Source: an uncultured Lachnospiraceae bacterium (GTDB lineage Bacteria; Bacillota; Clostridia; Lachnospirales; Lachnospiraceae). From it: DNA of 54,105 nucleotides. The translations under genes were made by a program, and so were the position numbers. Within the stretch, counting starts at the first letter, position 1. Each line of letters opens with the position of its first letter. Below, piece after piece: positions 36,179 through 45,294 of the stretch. The stretch is taken from positions 1-54,105 of the forward strand of contig CANRGB010000005.1 in NCBI GenBank assembly GCA_947630005.1, read 5' to 3'. The notes under the pieces are model-generated. The model made no database searches and was not told where the DNA came from. It saw only the letters and a program-made list of their open reading frames with translations.

Positions 36179-36874
36179 TTACTTTTCAACCTTATAGCCC
36201 ACGCCCCACACGGTCTTGATGAAGTCGCTCTTGTGGTGCGCGTCCCCCATTTTCTCCCGCAGATGACGGATATGCACCATGACCGTGTTGTTGCTGTTCT
36301 TGAAATATTTTTCCTTCCAGATCTGTTCAAAAAGCTGTTCCGAGCTGATCACCTTGCCCCGGTTCTCGCACAGCAGCCAGAGAATATCAAATTCGATCGG
36401 CGTCAGAGACAGTTCCTTCTCATTATAAATGCAGCCGTGCGTATCCCGGTTCATCACAAGACCGGCAAAATCCAGGATATTGTCCTGCGTCTTCGTCTGC
36501 TCATTATACTTCGTGCTTCTGCGCAGCTGCGCCTTGACGCGCGCGACCATCTCAAGCGGATTGAACGGTTTCGGGATATAATCGTCCGCCCCCAGCGTCA
36601 GACCCTCGATCTTGTCCGTGTATTCCGTCTTTGCCGTCAGCATGATCACCGGAAACCGGTACTTCTCACGGATCTTCCGGAGCACCTTAAACCCGTCGAT
36701 ATCCGGAAGCATCACGTCCAGCAGAGCCAGATCCGGCGGTTCCTTCTCGATCGCCGCCAGCGCCTGCCGTCCCGTTCCGACAACCTGCACTCCATAGCCT
36801 TCATTCTTTAGATACAGCGCTATGATCTCCGCAATCTCCTTCTCATCGTCTAAAACCAGTATCCTGCTTTCCAT
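36179..36874 (-). CDS. OmpR/PhoB-type response regulator, VanR-like
   Basis: This 231-residue protein has a receiver domain with D9/D10, phospho-acceptor D53 (ALLDVMLPDIDG), T80 region (MLTAKTE) and K102 (PKPFNP). A winged-helix trans_reg_C domain follows (LTPIEFDILWLL, VMVHIRHLREK, TVWGVGYK). A strong ribosome site (GGAGGAGG) precedes it. It is co-transcribed with the VanS-like kinase gene. Confidence 0.94.
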   Translation of the reverse strand: MESRILVLDDEKEIAEIIALYLKNEGYGVQVVGTGRQALAAIEKEPPDLALLDVMLPDIDGFKVLRKIREKYRFPVIMLTAKTEYTDKIEGLTLGADDYIPKPFNPLEMVARVKAQLRRSTKYNEQTKTQDNILDFAGLVMNRDTHGCIYNEKELSLTPIEFDILWLLCENRGKVISSEQLFEQIWKEKYFKNSNNTVMVHIRHLREKMGDAHHKSDFIKTVWGVGYKVEK

Positions 36875-37045
36875 CCGTCACCTCCTCCACAGAATAAATT
36901 TCCTTTTTCTTCACGCGCAGCGGCGCCGTTTCCCCGCTTCGTGCTCCCGAAATCATCCGGTCTTTCGGAGCGGCCTGCCGGCAAACAAAACCTCAATCCC
37001 CGCTCCGCACTCCCGGAACCACGACCTGCGTCGAAAGGCCGGACT

Positions 37046-38434
37046 TTATTCGCAGTTCCCGACAGTTCTCGGATAAGGAATCACGTCGCGGATATTCGAC
37101 ATTCCGGTGAGATACATCACGCACCGCTCAAATCCCAGTCCGAATCCCGCGTGGCGCGTCGTCCCGTATCTGCGCAGATCCATATAATAGCGGTAATCGT
37201 CCGCTTTCATCCCAAGCTCCGCAATACGCGCCGCCAGCTTGTCGAAGTCGTCCTCCCTCTGACTGCCGCCGATGATCTCCCCGATTCCGGGAACGAGGCA
37301 GTCCATCGCGGCCACGGTCTTCCCGTCATCGTTCTGCTTCATGTAGAAAGCCTTGATCTCCTTCGGATAGTCGGTCACGAATACCGGACGCTTAAAGATC
37401 TGCTCCGTCAGATAGCGCTCATGCTCCGTCTGCAGATCGCAGCCCCAGGATACCTTATACTCAAATTTATCGTTGTTTTTCTCAAGGATCTCAACCGCCT
37501 CCGTGTAGGTCACATGGGCGAAATCCGAATTCAGGACATGGTTCAGGCGGTCAAGCAGTCCCTTGTCCACGAAAGAATTGAAGAACTTCATTTCCTCCGG
37601 CGCATGCTCGAGCACATAAGAAATGATGTACTTGATCATCTCCTCCGCAAGCTTCATATCGTCATTGAGATCCGCGAACGCGATCTCCGGCTCGATCATC
37701 CAGAACTCCGCCGCGTGGCGCGCCGTGTTGGAATTTTCCGCGCGGAATGTCGGTCCGAACGTGTAGACATTGCGGAACGCCTGCACGAACGACTCCACGT
37801 CAAGCTGACCGCTGACCGTCAGGTTCGTCATCTTTCCGAAAAAGTCCTGCGCATAGTCGACATTTCCTTCGCCGTCCCGCGGAATATTCGCGAGATCCAT
37901 CGTCGTCACCTGGAACATCTCGCCCGCGCCCTCGCAGTCGCTGCCCGTGATGATCGGCGTGTGAACATAGACAAAGTCTCTTTCCTGGAAGAACTTATGG
38001 ATCGCGTAGGCAATCAGGGAGCGCACGCGGAACACTGCCTGGAACGTATTCGTTCTCGGGCGCAGATGCGGCACCGTGCGCAGGAACTCCATCGAGTGGC
38101 GCTTCTTCTGCATCGGGAAATCCGGCGTGGAAGCTCCTTCCACCGCGACGGACTCCGCCTGAATCTCAAACGGCTGCTTCGCTTTCGGCGTCTCCACAAG
38201 CACGCCCTTCACAATGATGGCCGCGCCCACGTTCAGCTTTGATATCTCTGCAAAATTTTCCAGTTTGTCCGAATACACGATCTGAAGCGTCTCAAAGAAC
38301 GTGCCGTCATGCAGCACGATAAAGCCGAATGTTTTTGAATCGCGGATGCTGCGCACCCAGCCCCCGACCGTCACTTCCCGGCCGACATAGGCCGCGCGGT
38401 CCCGGTACAGTTCTCTCACAGTAGTAAAGTCCAT
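37046..38434 (-). CDS. asnS: Asparagine-tRNA ligase
   Basis: This 462-residue protein starts at 38434 (AAAGGAG upstream). An N-terminal OB anticodon domain ([19 protein letters not shown]) is followed by the class II core: motif 2 [11 protein letters not shown] and motif 3 [15 protein letters not shown]. The [11 protein letters not shown] form and the absence of a GatB-type context indicate AsnRS rather than AspRS. No T-box leader is apparent upstream. Confidence 0.95.
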   Translation of the reverse strand: MDFTTVRELYRDRAAYVGREVTVGGWVRSIRDSKTFGFIVLHDGTFFETLQIVYSDKLENFAEISKLNVGAAIIVKGVLVETPKAKQPFEIQAESVAVEGASTPDFPMQKKRHSMEFLRTVPHLRPRTNTFQAVFRVRSLIAYAIHKFFQERDFVYVHTPIITGSDCEGAGEMFQVTTMDLANIPRDGEGNVDYAQDFFGKMTNLTVSGQLDVESFVQAFRNVYTFGPTFRAENSNTARHAAEFWMIEPEIAFADLNDDMKLAEEMIKYIISYVLEHAPEEMKFFNSFVDKGLLDRLNHVLNSDFAHVTYTEAVEILEKNNDKFEYKVSWGCDLQTEHERYLTEQIFKRPVFVTDYPKEIKAFYMKQNDDGKTVAAMDCLVPGIGEIIGGSQREDDFDKLAARIAELGMKADDYRYYMDLRRYGTTRHAGFGLGFERCVMYLTGMSNIRDVIPYPRTVGNCE

Positions 38435-38557
38435 TTTTCCATTCTCCTTTGCTGTTTGTTTTCTGTTACTGAAAACTCTGTTTCCTCGATTATATCCATT
38501 TTTTCTCATTATAGCAAGGCAAAAAGAGCGCCGCCTGCTCTCCTTTGCCTATACGTG

Positions 38558-40945
38558 TTACTGTTCACTCCCGCGCGCTCCGAATAATTTCTTCACTTTC
38601 CGGTAGAGCCGCCACACCTTCGTCTGCTCCATCCAGCGGATTCTTCCGTCCTGCGCGAGCGCCGTCTCCCGCAGGATCCCCTCAAGAGGCTCCCGGTAAA
38701 ATGCGATCTCAACCGGTCGGTCTTCCTCCCACAGACGCGGGATGACAAATTCCGCTTCCGCGTCGTCAAACAGATAATCCCCGTTCGGCGCCCGGTGTCC
38801 GGCCGTTTCACAGGGAAGCGCTCTTCCCGCCTGCTCCATTTTTTCGATCCGCACAACGCTCCGCCTGCCGCCGAGAACAGCCTTCACCGCCCTGGTTCCC
38901 GCCGGCAGAGCGATCGTCAGACTTCTCTTTTCGCCGCAGGCCGGCCGGTACCGACGGCTGTCCTCTTCACAGAATCCGTTCCCCCGGTCAAACCAGACCT
39001 CCACCGGCTGCACTTTTTCCCGTGCGGACGCCTCCCGCACCAAGGGCTGCACCGGTATGACTCCTTCCGAGATCGCGTCGTACAGCTTCCATGCCGGCTG
39101 GTACTCTCCCAGCATATACTGCTGGAACCGGGTCTCCATCGAATCAAACCACTGCCGCATCCGCGGCGTGATCCCAAACTTTGCGAAGAGGTCATATCCG
39201 CCAAGCAGTTCTTCCCGCCTGGTATTTCCATAAATATAATAATTGAGACAGCGGTATTTCAGAAATCCCGCCGGCACCGGGAAGTCAAATGTCCACTCGT
39301 AATCGATCAGCTCATACCCTCTGTCCGTTCGGATCACGTTGGAAAAAATCATGTCAATATCCGAGATCTTCCGGGACTTCTGCCCGTCCTCTCCCTGCGG
39401 ACACTTCCCGAACACCTGCACAAACCCGTCCGTCTCCCTGAACTCCTCCCCGCCGTCCTCAAACAGGGAAAAATAATCCCGGATCTTCCCGATCACCTGC
39501 TCTGTTCTGCCCGCGAAAAGCTGTTCGTCCAGCTCCTCCTCCAGCGTCGGGCCTTCCAGCCATTCCAGATAAGCGTCCCCATTCTCCATCCGGCAGCGGT
39601 TCACAAAAAGCCCCGTCCCTTCCAGATCCCCGGCAAGCTCCTGGTATTTCCTGCCGATGGAGGCGATATGCTCCGCCGCCCGCGGATCCGCCGCGGTCTT
39701 TCTCACCACACGGCTTTTGTCCGCGTATTCCAGGATGTCCGTCCTGATGCGGAAGCGCGGATCCCGCTCATTCGAATATTTCAGACCGATCACCGTCAGA
39801 GAAGCAGCGTCTCTCTCAGGTGCCGCGGTCCCATTCCGGAACACAGCCTCATCCTCCGGTGCCGCGATCCCATTCCGGAACAAAGCCTCGTTCTCCGGCG
39901 CCGCGATCTCATTCCGGAACACAGCCTCATCCTCGGACGCCGTGTTTCCACACCGGAATCCGGCTTCGTTCTCCGGCGCCGCGGTCCTCTCTGCCGTCCC
40001 CACTTCGTCTCCTTTCACAGCGACCACGAAAAAGGAATTCGCATACAGCGGATACAGTCCGCTTCCGACAAGGGAATCATACACTTTCTCCTCGCTGAAT
40101 ACCTGCATCCTCTGCCGGTCAAAATTCTGAGCATTCCGGTTCAGCTCCCCTTTGCGGGGCAGACAGCGGTCCGAATAAATGCGTTCCGGCAGCTTATAGT
40201 CCGGATACGGATAATAAAATTCCCATTTTGCAAATTTAGACTTTGCAAAAAGATTCTCCAGCTCCGGCTTCGCGAACGTACGCACATAGTCGGTCGTCGG
40301 ATAACCCTCCAGTCCCTCAAAGTAAACGCCCGTGTGATCCTCCGCGGCTCCGGCCCAGTATTTAAGTCCCAGACGGTTCTCAATCGCGACGACCAAACGG
40401 CCTCCCGGAGCGAGAAGACGCCGGACCGCAAGCAGATAGTCGGCAAACGGATCCGGAGACTGGATCGAAAACTGCGCGTATTCAAACACGCCGATCAGCG
40501 TGATCAGATCAAATTTCTCCTCCAGGCTTTCTGCCACATCCTGAAAATTTCCGACCAGAATGCGGATATTCTCGCGGTCCCGGTTCCTGTACGCATTGAT
40601 GAGGCTGCGCCGTTTCGAGAGATCGATACAGGTCACGCTTTTCGCCTTCCCGGCCAGGATCCCCGTGACCGCGCCTGGCCCCGCGCCGATCTCCAGCACT
40701 CGTTCCTGTCCGGTCATCGGCAGCCACTCTATGATATTTCCGCGCACATGGGAAAAATGATACAGAATCGGCCAGTTCTTTTTCTCGGCGATCACCTGAC
40801 TGTAATCGCCTCCTCCGTACAGCTTTGCCAGCTCCAGCATCTCATCCTCGATCCCGCCGTCGCTGTACGTGTCTTCCCCCGGATAAAACCGGTAATCCAG
40901 CGTCACCTTTCCAATCTTTTCCTGCATCTGACTCCTATCTTCCAT
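38558..40945 (-). CDS. Methyltransferase-domain protein with C-terminal kinase-like region (surface-polysaccharide cluster)
   Basis: This protein has 795 residues. Residues about 60-220 form a class I SAM methyltransferase with VLEIGAGPGAVTG, IDLSKRRSL and LITLIGVFEYAQ. An insert of 13-residue repeats of the type EDEAVFRNGIAAP (about 318-375) follows. Residues about 385-640 contain VVRKTA, LEWLEGPTLEEEL, DIDMIFSNVI and LIDYEWTFDFPVP, the style of lipopolysaccharide-kinase/aminoglycoside-kinase-like folds (H/D..N...D). Proteins of this layout accompany Wzt/Wzm ABC exporters, where a methyl or phosphoryl cap can end chain growth. That role is inference. It is last in the cluster, before asnS. 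Confidence 0.75.
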   Translation of the reverse strand: MEDRSQMQEKIGKVTLDYRFYPGEDTYSDGGIEDEMLELAKLYGGGDYSQVIAEKKNWPILYHFSHVRGNIIEWLPMTGQERVLEIGAGPGAVTGILAGKAKSVTCIDLSKRRSLINAYRNRDRENIRILVGNFQDVAESLEEKFDLITLIGVFEYAQFSIQSPDPFADYLLAVRRLLAPGGRLVVAIENRLGLKYWAGAAEDHTGVYFEGLEGYPTTDYVRTFAKPELENLFAKSKFAKWEFYYPYPDYKLPERIYSDRCLPRKGELNRNAQNFDRQRMQVFSEEKVYDSLVGSGLYPLYANSFFVVAVKGDEVGTAERTAAPENEAGFRCGNTASEDEAVFRNEIAAPENEALFRNGIAAPEDEAVFRNGTAAPERDAASLTVIGLKYSNERDPRFRIRTDILEYADKSRVVRKTAADPRAAEHIASIGRKYQELAGDLEGTGLFVNRCRMENGDAYLEWLEGPTLEEELDEQLFAGRTEQVIGKIRDYFSLFEDGGEEFRETDGFVQVFGKCPQGEDGQKSRKISDIDMIFSNVIRTDRGYELIDYEWTFDFPVPAGFLKYRCLNYYIYGNTRREELLGGYDLFAKFGITPRMRQWFDSMETRFQQYMLGEYQPAWKLYDAISEGVIPVQPLVREASAREKVQPVEVWFDRGNGFCEEDSRRYRPACGEKRSLTIALPAGTRAVKAVLGGRRSVVRIEKMEQAGRALPCETAGHRAPNGDYLFDDAEAEFVIPRLWEEDRPVEIAFYREPLEGILRETALAQDGRIRWMEQTKVWRLYRKVKKLFGARGSEQ
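39817..39990 (-). repeat. 39-bp in-frame tandem repeats in the methyltransferase gene
   Basis: About four copies with 39-bp spacing (compare CATTCCGGAACACAGCC at 39832 and CATTCCGGAACAAAGCC at 39871), encoding 13-residue units. Confidence 0.75.
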
Positions 40946-41050
40946 ACCAGTTCTCCATTCTGCCGTCTTTTTATCTTCTTTGTCCAGTCAGGCTCTCCGC
41001 CATTTTCAATCCTCCGCGGCCGATTTACATCCTCTGCCCTCTTTGTTCCG

Positions 41051-42364
41051 TCATGCGTCCGGCTCCACGGACACCCGCGCGTTCATATCGTAATACCCCA
41101 CGGTATTCTTCGTGGAGATCACAGTCAGGCTGCAGGCATCATACAGTCTGTGATATACGACAAACTCCCCGCCCCGGTATCCGGTCAGTCCGAATGAGAT
41201 CAGATATTCTCCGCCCTGCAGGTTCACCTCCTGCACGTAAGTGACCACATCGGCCTGCCCCGCTTTCCGCGGTTCCACGGTGACACGCTCATACATCGTG
41301 TTCGTTCCTGTAATCTCCGTTCCGCGCATATCCTTGATCGTGTACGCAAAGATCGGGTCCTCAATATCCTCATGATAGCGCACGCGCACTTTTATCGTCA
41401 GATCCGTTCCTTTCTCGATCACATTGGTCGGGATCCCGTCTTTGTCCAGCAAGCAGAAGCCGGTCATCTCCGCACGCCGGTCGCCGTATTCCAGCGCCCC
41501 CGGATTCATCTCAAGCGGCGTGATCCAGCGGATGCCGCCGGACTCCCCGCCCGTTTCATTCTCCGCCCCGCCGTCTTCTGTCTTTCTGGAGCGGACAGCC
41601 GTCCCCTCCTTCTCCTCCGGCGGTCCCTGATGTACGATCACGCGCTTATACAGGTCCACCATCTCTTTCGGAGAACCCTCTGCGAGCTTTGTCCCATGAT
41701 CCAGCAGGATGACCCGGTCGCAGTATTTGCTGATGCTGCCCAGATCATGGCTGACAAACAGGATTGTCTTTCCCTGTTTCTTGAATTCCTCAAATTTTCG
41801 GTAACACTTGGCCTGGAAAAACACGTCTCCGACCGAGAGAGCCTCGTCCACGATCAATATCTCCGGATCAATATTGATCGCGACAGCAAAAGCCAGCCGT
41901 ACGAACATACCGCTGGAATAAGTCTTGACCGGCTGATGCACAAAGTCCCCGATGTCCGCGAATGAGAGAATATCGTCCATCCTCGCCTCGATCTCCTCAT
42001 CGGAAAATCCCATCATCGTGCCGTTCAGATAGATATTTTCAATGCCCGAATATTCGTAATTAAAACCCGCGCCCAGTTCCAGAAGCGCGGAAATGCGGCC
42101 GTCTGTCACAACACGGCCGCTCGTCGGATTCAGCACTCCGGTGATGATCTTCAGGATCGTGGACTTCCCCGCTCCGTTTGTGCCGATGATCCCGACTGTC
42201 TCGCCCTTTTTTATCGCAAAGCTGATATCTGAGAGCGCATGGTGCTCCCGGCTGTATTTTTTCCTGGAAAAACCGAGACTCTCTTTTAACCGGTCCGAAG
42301 GCTTGTCATATAATTTATATACTTTGCTCAGACTTTCTATACTGATCGCCGTTTCCTTATCCAC
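41051..42364 (-). CDS. ABC transporter ATP-binding protein of polysaccharide export (Wzt/TagH type)
   Basis: This protein has 437 residues from a GTG at 42364 (GGAGGAG at 6 bp; an upstream ATG in frame is poorly supported). The ATPase has GTNGAGKST, YSSGMFVRLAFAVA and ILIVDEALSVGD. Its H-loop is FVSHDLGSI. The C-terminal 170 residues (from about 280) resemble the Wzt_C carbohydrate-binding domain (EMTGFCLLDKDGIPTNVI ... FVVYHRLYDACSL), which recognises the end of the glycan. It pairs with the Wzm-type permease encoded upstream. Confidence 0.92.
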   Translation of the reverse strand: MDKETAISIESLSKVYKLYDKPSDRLKESLGFSRKKYSREHHALSDISFAIKKGETVGIIGTNGAGKSTILKIITGVLNPTSGRVVTDGRISALLELGAGFNYEYSGIENIYLNGTMMGFSDEEIEARMDDILSFADIGDFVHQPVKTYSSGMFVRLAFAVAINIDPEILIVDEALSVGDVFFQAKCYRKFEEFKKQGKTILFVSHDLGSISKYCDRVILLDHGTKLAEGSPKEMVDLYKRVIVHQGPPEEKEGTAVRSRKTEDGGAENETGGESGGIRWITPLEMNPGALEYGDRRAEMTGFCLLDKDGIPTNVIEKGTDLTIKVRVRYHEDIEDPIFAYTIKDMRGTEITGTNTMYERVTVEPRKAGQADVVTYVQEVNLQGGEYLISFGLTGYRGGEFVVYHRLYDACSLTVISTKNTVGYYDMNARVSVEPDA

Positions 42365-42424
42365 GTTACTCCTCCGTTTATTTCGATCCACGTTCCGCAC
42401 ACGGCTGTACTTATGATGTTGGGG

Positions 42425-42480
42425 TCAAAAGGGATTTTGCCCCCATGATGCCGCGGATTTCTTCGCACTTCGTGCTCCCT
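42425..42480. repeat. Hairpin-rich intercistronic sequence between permease and ATPase genes
   Basis: GGGGTCAAAA/TTTTGCCCCC stem plus GCAC/GTGC hairpin. The sequence looks like Lachnospiraceae intergenic repeats I have seen, but there is one copy only in this window. It separates the permease stop (42523) from the ATPase start (42364). Confidence 0.4.
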
Positions 42481-42522
42481 CTTCATTGTCAGCGTTTCCC
42501 GCGCGAAAACAACAGCGCCGTT

Positions 42523-43341
42523 TTACAGCACATCCGCGAAATGCACGCGCAGTCTCCGGAACACCCACCGTCCAAACAGCAGCATTCCGCCCGTAAAGCA
42601 CCAGAAATACAGCGTCCACAGCGGTTTCTCCCAGAACCAGCGCCTGCTGATAAACGCGTCGCGGTAGCCTGACACGACATAATAGACCGGATTCGCCATC
42701 AGAACCGTCCGGATAACCGGGTGGGCGGCCAGCCGGTCTTCCGCGATCCACATGATCGGCGTGATCCAGACGCCCACCTGCAGCGCAATCCCTATGATCT
42801 GCGACAGATCGCGGAAAAAAATGACGACCGCGCTCGTCGCATAGCAGAGTCCCAGCACCAGAAGCGCCAGCCCTCCGCTGTAATAGAAGACCTGAATATA
42901 GTACAGATTCGGGAAATATCCGTACAGCAGATACAGAAATACCGTAAAGCACACAAAGAAAGCGTGTACATACATGGCGGAAACGATCTTGACCACCGGC
43001 AGGACCTCAATCCGGAACACAACTTTCTTCACCAGGTAGCTGTATTCCAGCATGGAATTTGTGCCGCCTGTCAGAGAATCCTGAAAGAAGAACCACGGCA
43101 CGATGCCGGCCACCAGGTACAGCAGAAACGGCACAGTCAGCGTACTGTCCGCGGCCGGATTGCGAAAGCCGATCTCGAACACAAACCAGTACACCAGCAC
43201 GGTCACGACCGGCTGGACAAACGCCCAGACAATCCCCAGATAGGAGCCGGCAAACTTCGTTTTGAAATCGTTTTTGGCCAGCTTTTTTACCATCTTCGCG
43301 GTTTTGACGAATTCTCCGCGCTCAGCGAACCGCCTGCTCAT
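42523..43341 (-). CDS. ABC transporter permease of polysaccharide export (Wzm/TagG type)
   Basis: This protein has 272 residues with the start at 43341, whose ATG overlaps the rfbC stop (ATGA). Six hydrophobic segments are visible. The N-terminal FKTKFAGSYLGIVWAFVQP is the amphipathic gate helix signature of O-antigen/teichoic acid exporters, and FFRDLSQIIGIALQ is also typical. It forms the transmembrane part of the exporter with the downstream ATPase. A longer upstream frame overlapping rfbC is unlikely to be used. Confidence 0.92.
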   Translation of the reverse strand: MSRRFAERGEFVKTAKMVKKLAKNDFKTKFAGSYLGIVWAFVQPVVTVLVYWFVFEIGFRNPAADSTLTVPFLLYLVAGIVPWFFFQDSLTGGTNSMLEYSYLVKKVVFRIEVLPVVKIVSAMYVHAFFVCFTVFLYLLYGYFPNLYYIQVFYYSGGLALLVLGLCYATSAVVIFFRDLSQIIGIALQVGVWITPIMWIAEDRLAAHPVIRTVLMANPVYYVVSGYRDAFISRRWFWEKPLWTLYFWCFTGGMLLFGRWVFRRLRVHFADVL

Positions 43342-43901
43342 CCGGCACTGTCCCCTTTCTGCTGCGCGAGCGTCTTCCGGTGTCTGTCCGCCTCGGAGAG
43401 AATCGGCTCCATCCCCTCCGGAACCGGCCACTCAACGCCGATCTGCGGATCATCCCACGCGATGCCGCACTGGTCGTCCGGATAATAAAACTCCGTACAT
43501 TTGTAGGCAAACTCCGCGTAATCCGAGAGCACAAGGAAACCGTGGGCAAATCCTTTCGGGATGAAAAACTGCTTTTTATTCTCTCCGGACAGAACGCACC
43601 CGTACCACTGTCCGTAAGTCGGAGAGCCTTCTCTTAAATCCACGGCGACATCAAACACTTCACCGAAAAGCACGCGCACCAGCTTGTCCTGCGGATGTTT
43701 CCCCTGAAAATGCAGGCCGCGCAGCACGCCTTTTTTCGACGCGGACTGATTGTCCTGCACAAAGACATAATCCAGGCCCGCTTCACTGAAATCCCGATAG
43801 CTGTATGTCTCCATAAAATAACCCCGGTCGTCTCCGAACACCGTCGGGGTAATGATCTTCAGCCCCTCAATATGGCATGTTTCCACCTTTATCTTTCCCA
43901 T
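43338..43901 (-). CDS. rfbC: dTDP-4-dehydrorhamnose 3,5-epimerase
   Basis: This 187-residue protein is full length. It has DDRGYFMETY near the N-terminus, VLRGLHFQ with the active-site His, AVDLREGSPTYG, and FIPKGFAHGFLVLS. It makes dTDP-4-dehydro-L-rhamnose from the product of RfbB, encoded just upstream. The last enzyme RfbD and the first RfbA are not in the window. Its stop overlaps the permease start. Confidence 0.96.
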   Translation of the reverse strand: MGKIKVETCHIEGLKIITPTVFGDDRGYFMETYSYRDFSEAGLDYVFVQDNQSASKKGVLRGLHFQGKHPQDKLVRVLFGEVFDVAVDLREGSPTYGQWYGCVLSGENKKQFFIPKGFAHGFLVLSDYAEFAYKCTEFYYPDDQCGIAWDDPQIGVEWPVPEGMEPILSEADRHRKTLAQQKGDSAG

Positions 43902-43943
43902 AGATTATCTGTCCCTTTCTTTTTGCCGATCTCTCTTTCACTT

Positions 43944-44055
43944 CCGCCGTCTTTTTGCACTCTCTTTCGCTTCCGTCGCTTTTCTGCGCCCTCTTTCGCT
44001 TTTGCTGCCTTTTTGCGCTCTCTTTCGCTTCCGCCGCTTTTGCGCTCTTTTTCCC
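43944..44055. repeat. About 30-bp tandem repeats between rfbB and rfbC
   Basis: Roughly four copies of CTCTCTTTCGCTTCCGCCGC followed by TTTTTGCG, pyrimidine-rich on plus. The 175-bp gap is mostly this repeat. A K/R/E-rich minus-strand frame crossing it is probably not a gene. Confidence 0.65.
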
Positions 44056-44076
44056 GCCTCTTCCGGCACGCGGATC

Positions 44077-45159
44077 TTAATTCTGCCGGTACATCTCCTC
44101 GTAGTACTTCTGGTAATCTCCGCTCGTCACGTTCCTCATCCATTCCTCATTCTCAAAAAACCATCGGATCGTGCGGCGGATTCCTTCCTCAAACATGGTC
44201 TCCGGCTCCCAGCCAAGCTCGGCGCGGATCTTGTCCGGAGCGATGGCATACCGCCTGTCGTGACCTTTCCGGTCCGTCACGTATGTGATCAGATCCTCGC
44301 TGATATGCGCTTTCCGCGGATCATCGTCCGGCAGCATCTCGCGGAGCGTATCAAGAATGATATGTACGATCTGAATATTCTGCTTCTCGTTGTGCCCACC
44401 GATGTTGTACGTCTCAAAAAGGCGGCCTTTCTCCTGCACCATGTCGATCCCTTTCGCGTGATCCTCCACATAGAGCCAGTCCCGCACATTTTTTCCGTCT
44501 CCGTACACCGGCAGCTTCTTTCCCTGAAGCGCATTGTTGATGATCAGAGGGATCAGCTTCTCCGGGAACTGGAACGGCCCGTAATTGTTGCTGCAGTTCG
44601 TGATGTTCGCCGGAAAGCGGTAGGTATCCATGTAGGATTTTACCAGCATGTCCGAGGACGCCTTGCTCGCGGAATACGGACTGTGCGGAGCATACGGCGT
44701 CGTCTCATAAAAATATTCGCCCTCATGTTCCAGGGAACCGTATACCTCGTCCGTCGATACGTGGAGAAACTTCTTTCCCTCCTTAAATGTACCGTCCGGA
44801 AGCTCCCAGGCCGCCTTCGCCGCGTTCAGCATGACAAGCGTCCCAAGGACATTCGTCCGGACAAATACCTCCGGATCGCGGATGCTGCGGTCCACATGGC
44901 TTTCCGCCGCGAAATGAACGACGCGGTCTATCTCATTCTCCTCAAAAATCCGGTTGATCGCCTGCGTATCGCAGATATCCGCGCGGATGAATGTATAGTT
45001 CTTTCTGTTCTCAACATCCCTGAGATTCTCGAGATTGCCCGCGTAAGTCAGTTTGTCCACATTGATAATGCGGATCTCATCCCCGTACTTCCTAAACATA
45101 TAATGAATATAATTTGAACCGATAAAACCGGCGCCTCCGGTCACAAGATACGTTCTCAT
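44077..45159 (-). CDS. rfbB: dTDP-glucose 4,6-dehydratase
   Basis: This 360-residue protein is an extended short-chain dehydrogenase: NAD-binding TGGAGFIGSNYIHY at 7-20, DKLTYAGNLENL, catalytic YSASKASSD with Tyr-X3-Lys, and HFAAESHVDRS. It makes dTDP-4-dehydro-6-deoxyglucose for rhamnose synthesis. The ribosome site TTGGAGG is about 12 bp from the ATG. It is followed by rfbC after a repeat-filled gap. Confidence 0.96.
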   Translation of the reverse strand: MRTYLVTGGAGFIGSNYIHYMFRKYGDEIRIINVDKLTYAGNLENLRDVENRKNYTFIRADICDTQAINRIFEENEIDRVVHFAAESHVDRSIRDPEVFVRTNVLGTLVMLNAAKAAWELPDGTFKEGKKFLHVSTDEVYGSLEHEGEYFYETTPYAPHSPYSASKASSDMLVKSYMDTYRFPANITNCSNNYGPFQFPEKLIPLIINNALQGKKLPVYGDGKNVRDWLYVEDHAKGIDMVQEKGRLFETYNIGGHNEKQNIQIVHIILDTLREMLPDDDPRKAHISEDLITYVTDRKGHDRRYAIAPDKIRAELGWEPETMFEEGIRRTIRWFFENEEWMRNVTSGDYQKYYEEMYRQN

Positions 45160-45294
45160 GGTTATGATTATCCTCCAACATCATTTCATGATGCCAGGGC
45201 CGCGCAGTCATGCGCTCCCGGCCACCGGGAAAAGCATGCGCCGCGTCTTGGAGAACAATGTCTTTCGTCCCCGGCATCCCTTATAAACAACCAG

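Noticed and set aside
38435-38557. T-box leader upstream of asnS
   Set aside because: The gap is too short and lacks a T-box core sequence and specifier-loop structure.
38795-41197. 800-codon plus-strand open frame opposite the methyltransferase gene
   Set aside because: It is an antisense shadow of the minus-strand gene. The content is low-complexity and matches no family.
43889-44143. 84-codon R/K/E-rich minus-strand frame between rfbB and rfbC
   Set aside because: It overlaps both neighbours and arises from the 30-bp pyrimidine repeat.
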